From: Saprospiraceae bacterium
GTDB lineage: Bacteria; Bacteroidota; Bacteroidia; Chitinophagales; Saprospiraceae
NCBI GenBank assembly: GCA_020629935.1
Contig: JAHDCJ010000052.1
Span: forward strand, 1 to 36,174
Length of the DNA: 36,174 nucleotides
Direction: 5' to 3'
Positions 15,190 to 28,167 of the stretch are shown here, piece by piece (within the stretch, counting starts at the first letter, position 1; each line of letters starts with the position of its first letter). The notes beneath the pieces were generated by a model, which did not search any database, was not told where the DNA came from, and worked only from the letters and a program-made list of their open reading frames with translations. The position numbers and the translations under genes are program-made.

Positions 15190-17604
15190 TTATTGTGCTA
15201 TAATTCTTCCAGAAGCGGTTCCTTCTTCAAAAATTACTCGATACAAATAAACACCTGCGGCCAAACCATCTCGTTCTATTTTAAAGTTATCTGTTTGGAG
15301 ATTTTGATAGCTACGAATGCTTTTCCCTGATAAATCCAAAATTTCTAAATCATAGGTTTTAGCAGAGGGATTATTCAATTTTAGTCTTGTATTTTTCTTA
15401 AATGGATTGGGTTCAAATTGAATTTCAAGTGCATCTACAAAAGCTGCATTCGCTGTAGATAAAGGTACTGAAACATCCACACAACCGTCTACAATATTAG
15501 TAACCACTTGTTCGTAATTCCCATTAACTACTTCTATGATTTGGTCAATACAAATCGTATCATTGGTGGTTCCCATATAATGAATTCGACATAAGGGTTG
15601 TGCCGTTATACTTCGGTCAACCAATGAATCTTGATAAGAAATACCAATCACCATTTCTCCTGCTACCGCACCTTGAGGATTAATAGGATAAGAAGTAGGA
15701 TCTACCAAGTTTTCTACAGACTGAATCATTAAACCAGACATGGTAAATTGATAAGCTACAACTTCAGTCAATGGATTGATAATTCCTACATCTACATAGC
15801 CATCTGTAGTGTTTATATCTAATATGGTTAAATCAACCGATTCCGTAGAATTATAAATACCATCAGGAAAGTTACAATGATCGTGAGCGCCACCTCCATC
15901 ATGTGCATGGGCTGCACCATAGTTTAAACAATTTGTCAATAATGCCGCATCGTAAACGGTAATTAAGTTATCTGCATTCAAATCGTTACATGGTGTAGGG
16001 CTAATATCCTCGCCTAAAATATCAGTAACATAACTTTGAGCATCTACCATTTCTTGTAAGGTATTTTGATTTAAATCTCCCATCAAAACCGTACCTGCAC
16101 ATTCTCCTGTACAATCGGGTTGTGCAGAACCATAGATTTCTCCTGCACAATCAACATAAGGATCACAATCCGTTTCTAAAGCAAAAACTAAACTCCCCGA
16201 AGAACGATCTAAAGAGATACAAACTTGCGCCCAGTTATTGGAAAAATCTACTTCCATTTGCCCTAAAGCATCAGGGGCATTATCCCAATTTACCCGAGTA
16301 ACAAACGTATAGGTCCCATCTGCTACATCCGTCACATCAATCCATTGACATTCAAGTTCTGCCCAATATTCATCATAACAGCCTGCACTAATCCCCATAT
16401 TTCCACATCCATATTGAGCGGAGCCCCACATACAACCTAAATCAATCACACAAAATCCATTTTTGAATCCAATGGGTAATTCGGTACCCATTTCATCATA
16501 TAATATATACTCCGCATAACCATCGTAATGATTATGTCCATGACAATTATCATAGGTAAACTGGGAAGGATCATTCGTTGGAGATCCAATATAATAATCG
16601 GCCTCTCCTGTATTGTCAATCCTTGTAGAAAATCGAACAATATCGCGAACACCATAGCCATTAATACATCCTTCTTCAATCATACAATTATCCGTATTAT
16701 CAATCGTTGATAAATAGATAGATGTTTCCAAAACATCTTGACGCATTACTAAATCTGGACCGTTTGGACAATTCGGATCACCTTGGTAAATGCATGAGCC
16801 ATCAGAGATGGTAGCTACTGGATTATAATTACAAGCCATAGGATCCATACAACCTGAAACGGGTCCCACATAGGTTAAACTCCAATCTATTGGTCCGCTA
16901 TTACAAGCTCCACTATCTTCACCAATTCGAATAATATAGGTTATCCCTTCTTCAAATAAAGCATTGATGTTCGCTTGATCACCACATCCTCCATTATCAT
17001 TATCGTAGTAAATTGTTCCTGTATTAATATCACTAACAATGATACCAGAACAGGTATCATAAATCCAAATTTTGGTGTCACATGAAGCTAAATTACAGGT
17101 AGTAACCAAATACATACCTGAAGAAGGCGCAGTAAATTCATACCAATAATCTGTATTTGGAGCAGTATATGTCCCCAATCCTATTGCCGCTGCATCGCTA
17201 CAAGTACTACCTGGAGGACAATTAAAAAAGGTCGTTTCTTCATTCCCAATGTCTCCTCCTGAAGCGACTATATTTCCTCCAATAACTACTTCATAACCTC
17301 CATTTCCATGACTACAACACATGCCATCACCAAAAGAATCCATCATAGAAAACGACGTACATAAATTAGAAGGGATACAAACGGTATCACTATACATCGT
17401 ATTTTGCGAAGTATATTCTCCAGCATTTACCTCTGCATAAACGGAACCATCCGCAGGATTTGTCAGTTGCCAGCTTGATTCTTGTGGAAAGTTATCTGTG
17501 GTAATATTGATAATTACCTGATCTTCATTAAAACCACAGGCTTGGCTAAAAGCCCAAGAAATAGAACCAATCAGACATAAACTAAGGATATAAAAATGTT
17601 TCAT
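15190..17604 (-). CDS. T9SS-exported protein with lysyl oxidase domain, dockerin-like and cohesin-like modules
   Basis: The ATG at 17604 starts a signal peptide (MKHFYILSLCLIGSISWAFSQ) and gives 804 aa; the frame stays open to 17760, inside the upstream gene. Residues 22-250 are Cys-rich beta modules, ending in GCMDPMACNY (252-261). About 284-468 is a lysyl oxidase domain. It has the copper motif CHGHNH (His355, His357, His359), GFKNGFC with Lys381, and GCYDEYWAELECQWIDVTDV with Tyr413. Lys381 and Tyr413 align with K320 and Y355, which form the lysyl tyrosylquinone cofactor in human LOX. A dockerin-like pair (GDLNQNT, NDLNADNL; 509-562), a His-rich linker (565-577) and a cohesin-like domain (about 590-710) follow. 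The last 76 residues are a T9SS sorting domain (FEPNPF... AAGVYLYRV). Predicted activity: oxidation of lysine side chains to aldehydes outside the cell. It lies 29 bp behind the CotH gene. Confidence 0.88.
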   Translation of the reverse strand: MKHFYILSLCLIGSISWAFSQACGFNEDQVIINITTDNFPQESSWQLTNPADGSVYAEVNAGEYTSQNTMYSDTVCIPSNLCTSFSMMDSFGDGMCCSHGNGGYEVVIGGNIVASGGDIGNEETTFFNCPPGSTCSDAAAIGLGTYTAPNTDYWYEFTAPSSGMYLVTTCNLASCDTKIWIYDTCSGIIVSDINTGTIYYDNDNGGCGDQANINALFEEGITYIIRIGEDSGACNSGPIDWSLTYVGPVSGCMDPMACNYNPVATISDGSCIYQGDPNCPNGPDLVMRQDVLETSIYLSTIDNTDNCMIEEGCINGYGVRDIVRFSTRIDNTGEADYYIGSPTNDPSQFTYDNCHGHNHYDGYAEYILYDEMGTELPIGFKNGFCVIDLGCMWGSAQYGCGNMGISAGCYDEYWAELECQWIDVTDVADGTYTFVTRVNWDNAPDALGQMEVDFSNNWAQVCISLDRSSGSLVFALETDCDPYVDCAGEIYGSAQPDCTGECAGTVLMGDLNQNTLQEMVDAQSYVTDILGEDISPTPCNDLNADNLITVYDAALLTNCLNYGAAHAHDGGGAHDHCNFPDGIYNSTESVDLTILDINTTDGYVDVGIINPLTEVVAYQFTMSGLMIQSVENLVDPTSYPINPQGAVAGEMVIGISYQDSLVDRSITAQPLCRIHYMGTTNDTICIDQIIEVVNGNYEQVVTNIVDGCVDVSVPLSTANAAFVDALEIQFEPNPFKKNTRLKLNNPSAKTYDLEILDLSGKSIRSYQNLQTDNFKIERDGLAAGVYLYRVIFEEGTASGRIIAQ

Positions 17605-17633
17605 AATAAGGGTGTTTTGGTGTTCGAATGTGT

Positions 17634-20600
17634 TTAATCGATTTTTAAAACTTGGCGACTTACTTCTCCATCTTTTGTTTTTAAGCGGATAAAATACATG
17701 CCTGCTGCTGCGGCTTGAATATCTACAGGAAGGGTAAAGGTTGTCCCTTCTAAATTCCATTTCCGAATTTCTTGTCCTAGTGGATTAATTACTGATAATT
17801 CGAATGATTCAAAAGTATTAAACATCAAGTCTATATTAAATAATCCATTAGATGGATTTGGATATAATCTGAATTGATCTAAAGATGCCAAATCACTAAC
17901 ACCTGTAAACATGCCTACTTGCACGGTTCCCATTATACTACAACCATTCGCATCGGTGACTTCTACCGTATATGTTCCAGGTGCTAAACCATTTGCCACT
18001 TGAGTCATTTGTCCATCGCTCCATTCATATGAATATGGAGGAACTCCGCCATTAGGTATTGCTGAAGCCGTTCCATCTGTTCCATCAGAAGGCGTAGAAG
18101 TCGTGCCTACGGTCAGCACTGTTGGTTCCGAAATCACGGCAGTGACTACGGCCACACATCCACCTGCATCAGACACGATGACGGTATAACTTCCCGCAGG
18201 TAAATTATCCACATCTTCTGTAGTGATTCCACTTCCCCAATCATAAGTAAATGGAGCCGTTCCTCCAGTAACATTCAAGTCAATGGTACCATCTGTAGCC
18301 CCAGTACAAGAAATATTGGTTTGGGTAGTAGACAAGGTAGGACCATTATTTACACTATTGACTAAAGCAGATTGTACTTCTGAACAACCATTGGCATCGG
18401 TCACGGTTACTGTATAAGTTCCAGTGCTTAATCCTCCAATCGAAGGTAAGGTTTCGCCTGTATTCCATAGATAGGTATAAGGCGCAGTGCCATTGATTAC
18501 AACGGCTGAAGCAGATGAACCAGACACACTACAATTTGATTCTGTGGCTTGAATGTTTACCACTACAGATCCAGCATCTCCTACGGTCACACTTTCTACA
18601 GCAGTACATCCAACAGCATCTGTAATTGTAGCAGAATACGTTCCTACATCAAGTCCATTGGCTACTTGAGTGGTTTGGTTACCTGCTGCTGCATCCCATA
18701 AATAGCTATAAGGTGCTGTACCTGTTAAAACAGAAGCCGTTGCTGTTCCATTGGCTTGTCCACAGTTTGCATCGGTAGAACTTAGTGCAATATTTATAGA
18801 ACCGCTTGCTGTAACAGGTACATCGATTGCGGTTTGACAACCATTGGCATCTGTTACGACTACCATATAATTTCCAACGCCTAAATTAATAGCGGTTTGG
18901 GTGGTTTGACTTCCAGTAACAGCATCCCATAAATAAGAATATGGAGCAGTACCTCCAAGCGCAGAAACCGTTGCTGTTCCATCAAAAGAACCACAATTAG
19001 AATCTGTGCTGCTTGTTTGCAGATTGAGATTATCTGTATCTAAACCTACAGTTACCATTTGTACTTGGGCGCAAGCCACTCCATCCGTTACCGTTACAAA
19101 ATAATCACCTGTAGGTAAGTTATTTGCGGTTGCAGTAGTTTGATTACCTGCCGCAGCATCCCATTGATAAGTGTATGGAGGTGTTCCAGTAGTAACAGTT
19201 ACAGAGGCTGTTCCAGTACTTGAAGTACATAAAGCATTCGTTGCATTACTTGTAAAGCTTAGTCCTCCTCCATTTCCTACGGTGGTAGAGATATTATTCA
19301 CACAACCATTCGCATCGGATATTGTTGCAGTGTAAACACCTGGAGCTAAATTAATAGCTGTTGCTGTAGTTTGGTTTCCTGTCGCAGCATCCCATTGATA
19401 AGAAAAAGGAGCTGTTCCTCCCGTAACAGTAATCGAAGCAGATCCGTCATTATTACTACAATTGGAGGGTATGTTTGTTGCAGAACTATTTAGTGTTCCA
19501 TTAGAAGCGGTTATATTTACTGTGATCACATCAGCACAACCTAAATTATCGGTGACCGTCACATTATAAGCTCCAGCAGCTAAACCTGTAGCTGTCTGTG
19601 CGATTTGATTTCCTGCACTTCCATCCCATTGAAAAGAGAAGGGAGGATTTGCTCCTGTTGGTACAAGTGAAGCTATACCATCACTAGCCGAACAAGTAGC
19701 GTCTACGGTACTTGGGGTTACATTTATTGCGCAAGTATTTACTATAAAGTGTGCAATAATCGTATCTGGTCCGAGTAATTCAAAATCTACATTCGTATCC
19801 GTTAAATTTGGATTCAATGTCGAATTTACGGGCTCCCAATAATCAAAGGCATTGATACCACTTGGTAATGCCGTTAAGTCAACTGATATTCCGCTAAAAT
19901 AATCGGCTTCATATGGATAATTTAAAGGAACTAAAGTATTCACTTGTACGTCTCCTGATAATGGAGGATCTACAATCACCACTAAAGGATAAGGACCTTC
20001 TACTTCGTAACAACCTTCAATTCCATTATCAATAACCGTACATCTTGTATTAATAAAATCTCTTAAATCTTGTACCGCATTTTCCCAACCATTCATAGAG
20101 CCACCCCATCGTCCAATATGGCGAGTCATTTCGGGTTGAATTCGGTTGATCATACTATCTAAAAGACCTTCCATAAATTCACAAGTGAAGTAGGTATTAT
20201 TTAAGTCGGCATAACGATTAATGTACAAAGCAAAGAAATCTTCATTTTCTAAAAGGGAGGTCAACATTTGAGTATGACCTTCAGGATCATCAATATCAGG
20301 AGATTCATTATTACATGGGTCTGAAGTTGGAGAATCATCGGGTACTCCAGTATAATTGATGTAATGTCCAAAAGTAGCATCTAAATCCCAAAGGGTATAG
20401 CGCCATTTTCTCACATGAGGATCACCAAGTGGGTCCGTTGCTCTCCACCAAGCAGTATTCCAACTTAACCAATCTTTACTTACCACATGGGTATTTAAAA
20501 TCATATAATCTATTAAGCTTAACAGATTAAATTGATTTTCTACATTGGCATAATTGATCGGATCAGACATATCATTATTTATGATAAAATTGTATAGCGT

Positions 20601-21998
20601 ATTCCAATCCGTCAGTGCTTGGTTTCCTCCATACTCTGCCCAAGTTCCTCCCCAGGTTTTGATGTATTGAATATATTCTTCTTCATGGTTATAATAGTAT
20701 TCAATATAATCATCATCATCTACTTTTTCTCTAAACTCATATATTCCCCAGTATTCACCGTTCTTATATAACACACAAGGTTCATAGGAACGCTCATCCA
20801 TATCAAGGCCAGCTAATTGGGATAATACATGCACATAGCCATCTCTCACATGTGCTCCATTTTCGAATGGGTAATTATCATTTGCCGCAGCCTTTAAAAT
20901 AATCCGTTGATATCGATCTCTGGTGGTGACATCAAACATGTCAAATAGATCATTTTTAATCGCATAATCATCACCAAATTGATCTCTGGTGATATAGTCA
21001 ATTCCTCGTTGGTCATAAGCCCATGAATCATTACCATGTTTATTATATTCACCCGTTGCATCGGCTACTCGATCTCCTGTTTCATCAAAAACCTCTATAT
21101 AGCCCCACGGTTCTAAAGAGTTATCTCCTCCTAATAAAGGATTTAAACCTTCACCTGAAATAGAGACCACTTTCATGTTATGATTTTCATTAATAAAAAA
21201 GGTACTATAATCAATAAAACTTGGTGGATAATCCGGATCATTACTATAGGCAATTGCTTTTACTGAAGACGTATTGGGTAGCATAAAAGGACCTGTATAT
21301 AAGGCTGAACCATTATCTGGTTCGCTACCGTCCGTGGTGTAATAAATCGTCAAATTAGGATCTATTGTACTCAAACTAATTTGCACAGGGCCTGCATAAA
21401 ATCCTGCAGTCGGACTAATTGTAGGTCGCTCTGCATAATTTATCTTAGGGTTTGTATTCGAGGTACCAATCGTTGGGTTTAAAAATAAACTCCATGTACT
21501 TCCACCATCCGTGGTTCTTCCCCAAGAGTCATTGACTTGATTTGATTCATCAATATTATGAAAGTCGATAATTGTTCCACTTGGATCAGAAAAGACTATT
21601 GCTTCAATGGGTTGAGTTTGAGTGATTTTAAAATTCGTATGAATATAACCAAAGGAATTATCATCTAAACCTGAAGCCAAGACTAATAAATGACCATTGG
21701 CAGGAATGGTGGTCCCCGCAGGAAAAGTCCACTTCATCGGATTAGCTGTACGATCACTCAAATGATATCCAGATAAATCTACAGAAGATCCACTCGTATT
21801 GTACAATTCTATCCAATCCGAATGTAGTTCATTATCTTCATCTCCACCACCAAAACCTCCTCCAGTAGGTGGGTTGGGATCAAAATCAAAAAGATCATAA
21901 TTGGCTGCTGAAAACTCATTGATAACTACTTGGGCTGAAGTAGAACATACATAAACCACTCCCAATAGAAGGGTAAGTAAAAGTTTAATTTTTTGCAT
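17634..21998 (-). CDS. T9SS-exported CotH-kinase protein with lamin-tail domain and eight SprB repeats
   Basis: This 1454-aa surface protein has a signal peptide (1-22). A lamin-tail domain follows (VVINEFSAANYD... SDWIELYNTSGSSVDLSGY, about 23-165), then a chitobiase-C-like domain (about 193-270, YYTTDGSEPDNGSALYTGPF). A CotH kinase domain covers about 273-650 (VSISGEG, RIILKAAAND, GEYWGIYEFREKVDDDD, WRYTLWDLDATFG). Next come a beta region and eight SprB repeats (about 768-1353), each about 70 residues with APYSYxWDAAxGNQTT and GxYxVTVTDAxGC. The end is a T9SS sorting domain (LYPNPSNGLFNIDL... AAGMYFIRLK). CotH phosphorylates spore-coat proteins in Bacillus. SprB repeats are found in gliding adhesins. 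An adhesive matrix protein with kinase activity is the likely role. It is first in a two-gene unit with the lysyl oxidase gene. Confidence 0.92.
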   Translation of the reverse strand: MQKIKLLLTLLLGVVYVCSTSAQVVINEFSAANYDLFDFDPNPPTGGGFGGGDEDNELHSDWIELYNTSGSSVDLSGYHLSDRTANPMKWTFPAGTTIPANGHLLVLASGLDDNSFGYIHTNFKITQTQPIEAIVFSDPSGTIIDFHNIDESNQVNDSWGRTTDGGSTWSLFLNPTIGTSNTNPKINYAERPTISPTAGFYAGPVQISLSTIDPNLTIYYTTDGSEPDNGSALYTGPFMLPNTSSVKAIAYSNDPDYPPSFIDYSTFFINENHNMKVVSISGEGLNPLLGGDNSLEPWGYIEVFDETGDRVADATGEYNKHGNDSWAYDQRGIDYITRDQFGDDYAIKNDLFDMFDVTTRDRYQRIILKAAANDNYPFENGAHVRDGYVHVLSQLAGLDMDERSYEPCVLYKNGEYWGIYEFREKVDDDDYIEYYYNHEEEYIQYIKTWGGTWAEYGGNQALTDWNTLYNFIINNDMSDPINYANVENQFNLLSLIDYMILNTHVVSKDWLSWNTAWWRATDPLGDPHVRKWRYTLWDLDATFGHYINYTGVPDDSPTSDPCNNESPDIDDPEGHTQMLTSLLENEDFFALYINRYADLNNTYFTCEFMEGLLDSMINRIQPEMTRHIGRWGGSMNGWENAVQDLRDFINTRCTVIDNGIEGCYEVEGPYPLVVIVDPPLSGDVQVNTLVPLNYPYEADYFSGISVDLTALPSGINAFDYWEPVNSTLNPNLTDTNVDFELLGPDTIIAHFIVNTCAINVTPSTVDATCSASDGIASLVPTGANPPFSFQWDGSAGNQIAQTATGLAAGAYNVTVTDNLGCADVITVNITASNGTLNSSATNIPSNCSNNDGSASITVTGGTAPFSYQWDAATGNQTTATAINLAPGVYTATISDANGCVNNISTTVGNGGGLSFTSNATNALCTSSTGTASVTVTTGTPPYTYQWDAAAGNQTTATANNLPTGDYFVTVTDGVACAQVQMVTVGLDTDNLNLQTSSTDSNCGSFDGTATVSALGGTAPYSYLWDAVTGSQTTQTAINLGVGNYMVVVTDANGCQTAIDVPVTASGSINIALSSTDANCGQANGTATASVLTGTAPYSYLWDAAAGNQTTQVANGLDVGTYSATITDAVGCTAVESVTVGDAGSVVVNIQATESNCSVSGSSASAVVINGTAPYTYLWNTGETLPSIGGLSTGTYTVTVTDANGCSEVQSALVNSVNNGPTLSTTQTNISCTGATDGTIDLNVTGGTAPFTYDWGSGITTEDVDNLPAGSYTVIVSDAGGCVAVVTAVISEPTVLTVGTTSTPSDGTDGTASAIPNGGVPPYSYEWSDGQMTQVANGLAPGTYTVEVTDANGCSIMGTVQVGMFTGVSDLASLDQFRLYPNPSNGLFNIDLMFNTFESFELSVINPLGQEIRKWNLEGTTFTLPVDIQAAAAGMYFIRLKTKDGEVSRQVLKID
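17937..19700 (-). repeat. Eight degenerate tandem repeats (about 210-230 bp) coding SprB domains
   Basis: The eight SprB units are visible at DNA level as recurring words such as CAGCATCCCAT and the codons for TAPYSYLWDA and VTDANGC. The central units are closest to each other; the first and last have diverged most. Such arrays can expand or contract by recombination. Confidence 0.85.
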
Positions 21999-22309
21999 GA
22001 TATTCGTTTAGCCCAAAAGGCAAATTGTCCTTTTAAGGCAAGGTTAAAAATTATACGAAATAGGAATTTTAAATTCGTTAGGGAAGAAGAAAAAAACTTT
22101 GGGATTTATTTCTTTAGCTAAAATTACAGCTTTTAAATTAAAAAAAGTAGTCGTTTTTTGTCTATTCAAGGCTTTTTTGTCATTCCTATGTAAGAAAGAA
22201 GTTTTGGAATTTTATTTTTTTGATAAAAAACAATGCAAGCATTGAAATAATCCTTGTCTTTTTTTTTACCTTGTAGGTCTTCTTTCTTACTTTATCATAG
22301 ACCCAATTT
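21999..22309. other. Divergent intergenic promoter region
   Basis: The 311 bases between the CotH gene (minus) and the redox operon (plus) are AT-rich with no gene. On the CotH side there is a leader hairpin AAAAGG/CCTTTT (22015-22034) and TATAATTTTT-type sequence near 22050. On the operon side there is the dyad CAATGC AA GCATTG (22231-22244), then TTG (22242-22244) and TACCTTGT (22267-22274), a loose promoter match with 22-base spacing. Confidence 0.5.
22231..22244. promoter_or_regulatory. Candidate operator dyad upstream of the redox operon
   Basis: CAATGC-AA-GCATTG is a perfect 6+2+6 inverted repeat 66 bases before the first ATG of the operon. Its last three bases coincide with the possible -33 TTG, so a bound regulator would block the promoter. 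No regulator gene is adjacent. Confidence 0.4.
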
Positions 22310-25952
<3,643 letters not shown>

Positions 25953-25958
25953 TCTGAC

Positions 25959-26825
25959 ATGAAAAATTTTAAAGATAAAGTGGCAGTAGTTACAGGAGCA
26001 GGTTCAGGAATGGGACGTCATCTAGCTATTCAACTCAGTCAAGCAGGTGCCCATTTGGCGCTGAATGATTATAATCCCGATACCTTAAGAGAAACGGAAC
26101 AGCTTGTTCAATCTTCGGGTGTACAAGTGATGACCTCTGTTTTTGATACGTCAAAAAAAGACGCGGTTTATCAATTTGCAGATGAGGTAAAATCTAAATT
26201 TGGTCATGTAGATATTGTAATTAATAATGCGGGTGTTGGCTTAGGCAAAGTCAATGGAATGGATATCAAATACCAAGATTTTGAATGGGTAATGGATATT
26301 AATTTCTGGGGAATGGTTTATGGAACCAAAGCTTTTATTCCTTTATTAAAGGATCGTCCTGAAGCAAGTATTGTTCATTTATCTAGCCTCTTTGGTTTGG
26401 TAGGAATTCCATATCAAACGGCCTATTGCGCTTCTAAATTTGCGATCCGAGGATTTTCAGAATCATTGAGGGCAGAGATGATGGTCGAAGCGCCACATAT
26501 TGTGATTACTTCGGTGCATCCTGGAGGAATTAATACTTCGATTGCTCAAAATTCAAAACTGCCATTAGGCGGAGATCCTGGTGAACATCGAAAGGCCAAT
26601 AAGCAATTTCAGAAGTTGCTAAAAATGCCCCCTGAGCGAGCCGCAGAAATTATTTTGAATGGGATAAAGAAAAAGAAAACCCGTGTTTTAGTTGGCCGTG
26701 ATGCGACAAGCTTTGATCGGATTGCTCGGTGGTTCCCCAATTTCTATTCTAAGATTGTAGTGAAGGCCGCTTTAAAACAATTAGAAAAAGAGAAGATGCG
26801 AAAACAAGCAAAAAATGGAGGGTAA
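25959..26825 (+). CDS. Short-chain dehydrogenase/reductase (classical SDR)
   Basis: A 288-aa NAD(P)-dependent oxidoreductase. The cofactor motif TGAGSGMG is at 12-19, NNAG at 89-92, Asn115 in DINFWG, and the catalytic Ser143, Tyr156 and Lys160 (HLSSLFG, YCASK) are in classical spacing. D37 (LNDYNPD) after the second beta strand hints at NAD(H) rather than NADP(H) preference. The C-terminal tail is basic (KQLEKEKMRKQAKNGG) and follows a segment (FDRIARWFPNFYSKIVVKAAL) that may contact membrane. It starts 6 bases after the preceding stop and overlaps the P450 start by 11 bases, so translation is probably coupled. Alcohol/ketone interconversion on the operon's product is the natural role. Confidence 0.93.
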   Translation: MKNFKDKVAVVTGAGSGMGRHLAIQLSQAGAHLALNDYNPDTLRETEQLVQSSGVQVMTSVFDTSKKDAVYQFADEVKSKFGHVDIVINNAGVGLGKVNGMDIKYQDFEWVMDINFWGMVYGTKAFIPLLKDRPEASIVHLSSLFGLVGIPYQTAYCASKFAIRGFSESLRAEMMVEAPHIVITSVHPGGINTSIAQNSKLPLGGDPGEHRKANKQFQKLLKMPPERAAEIILNGIKKKKTRVLVGRDATSFDRIARWFPNFYSKIVVKAALKQLEKEKMRKQAKNGG

Positions 26826-28167
26826 ACCAATTCCTAAAGTTTCTACTTTTGAAATTTTAAAAAGTTTGCGGGCTTTGATAAAGAACCCAATAACTGTTAT
26901 TTCTGCTAATATAAAAAAGTACGGTTCCATCTATTATACCAAAACTTTTTTTGGAGATACTTATGTCGTTACTGATCCAGAAATCATACAACATATTTTA
27001 CAAAAGAATCATAAAAATTATTATAAATCTGATGCCCAGAAAAAATTATTAGCCGATCAAATAGGCAATGGTTTATTGACCTCTGATGGGCCTTATTGGC
27101 TTAAACAACGACGACTTATTCAACCTGGTTTTCATCGCGAAAGATTAGTCAAGTTATTTGAGATTATGAAAGAAGAAACCCTTCTCTTTTTTTCGAATAA
27201 AAAAAAATATGAACAACCTGTATCACTGAATCAACTCATGATGCAATTGACCTTTAAGGTAGTTTCCAAATCTTTGTTTAGTGAAGGAATTACAGATCAA
27301 GAATTGGATCGAATTGGTTTTGTCATCAAAGAACTCCAAGAATATATCACCCAACAAGCGCGTCAGCCTTATCTCAATACTTGGTTGAAAATTACTGGGA
27401 AGAAAAAATATTATCGACAACTTTTAGAAGAAGCGGATGCCATTATGTTTCGCACTTTTGAAGAGCGAAAAGCAAGTCAGGCATCCTATGATGATCTATT
27501 GCAAATGCTCATGGATATTCGATATGAAGACACCGAAGAAGGAATGACCAAACAACAATTAAGAGATGAAGCGGTAATCCTTTTTGTAGCTGGACATGAG
27601 ACTTCTGCTAATGCTTTGACATGGGCATTTCATTTATTGACTCAACATCCTCAAATAGCAAAAAAATTAAAGGCGGAAGTAGAGGAAGTTTTAGGTGATC
27701 GTCCAATTGAGTTTAATGATTTAGCTAAGCTGACCTATACTCGACAAGTGATTGATGAAACCATGCGTTTGTATCCGCCTGCTTGGGTTATTGATCGGAA
27801 AGCCTTACAAGATGATGCCATCAATGGGTATCATATTCCTGCCAACAGTAACGTATTTTTGTACATATATGGGGTACATCATGATGCAAAGTGGTGGGCT
27901 GATCCAGAGACCTTTGATCCTGATCGTTTTGAAAAAACGAAGGTAAAAGAACGGAAAAAATTTACTTATTTTCCTTTTGGTGGAGGCCCTAGGCTGTGCA
28001 TTGGTTTTCAATTTGCATTGATGGAGATGCAAATTATTTTAGCGGAAGCTTTTAGGACTTTCGACATAGAAACATTGGTAAAGGAAGAAGTGGAGTTGAA
28101 GCCTATGGTTACGTTGGGGCCACGTATAGAAATTCCAACCCATTGGAAAATAAAAAACAGCCCCTAA
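26815..28167 (+). CDS. Cytochrome P450 monooxygenase
   Basis: A 450-aa P450 with all core motifs. The I-helix AGHETSA is at 259-265, with Thr for O2 activation in HET. The K-helix ExxR is ETMR, 315-318. WADPETFDPDRF is the PERF-like segment at 361-372. The haem loop is FPFGGGPRLCIG (386-397) with axial Cys395. There is no N-terminal transmembrane anchor, so it is a soluble bacterial form; length and I-helix resemble the CYP4/CYP102-haem-domain-like clan of fatty-acid or terpene hydroxylases. No ferredoxin or reductase is encoded next to it, so electrons come from elsewhere. Its ATG overlaps the SDR stop by 11 bases. The stop codon lies in the loop of a terminator hairpin. Confidence 0.95.
   Translation: MEGKPIPKVSTFEILKSLRALIKNPITVISANIKKYGSIYYTKTFFGDTYVVTDPEIIQHILQKNHKNYYKSDAQKKLLADQIGNGLLTSDGPYWLKQRRLIQPGFHRERLVKLFEIMKEETLLFFSNKKKYEQPVSLNQLMMQLTFKVVSKSLFSEGITDQELDRIGFVIKELQEYITQQARQPYLNTWLKITGKKKYYRQLLEEADAIMFRTFEERKASQASYDDLLQMLMDIRYEDTEEGMTKQQLRDEAVILFVAGHETSANALTWAFHLLTQHPQIAKKLKAEVEEVLGDRPIEFNDLAKLTYTRQVIDETMRLYPPAWVIDRKALQDDAINGYHIPANSNVFLYIYGVHHDAKWWADPETFDPDRFEKTKVKERKKFTYFPFGGGPRLCIGFQFALMEMQIILAEAFRTFDIETLVKEEVELKPMVTLGPRIEIPTHWKIKNSP

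Noticed and set aside
17605-17760. N-terminal extension of the lysyl oxidase frame into the CotH gene
   Set aside because: The upstream 52 residues are basic and low in hydrophobics, overlap the end of the CotH gene, and would bury the clear signal peptide that starts at 17604.
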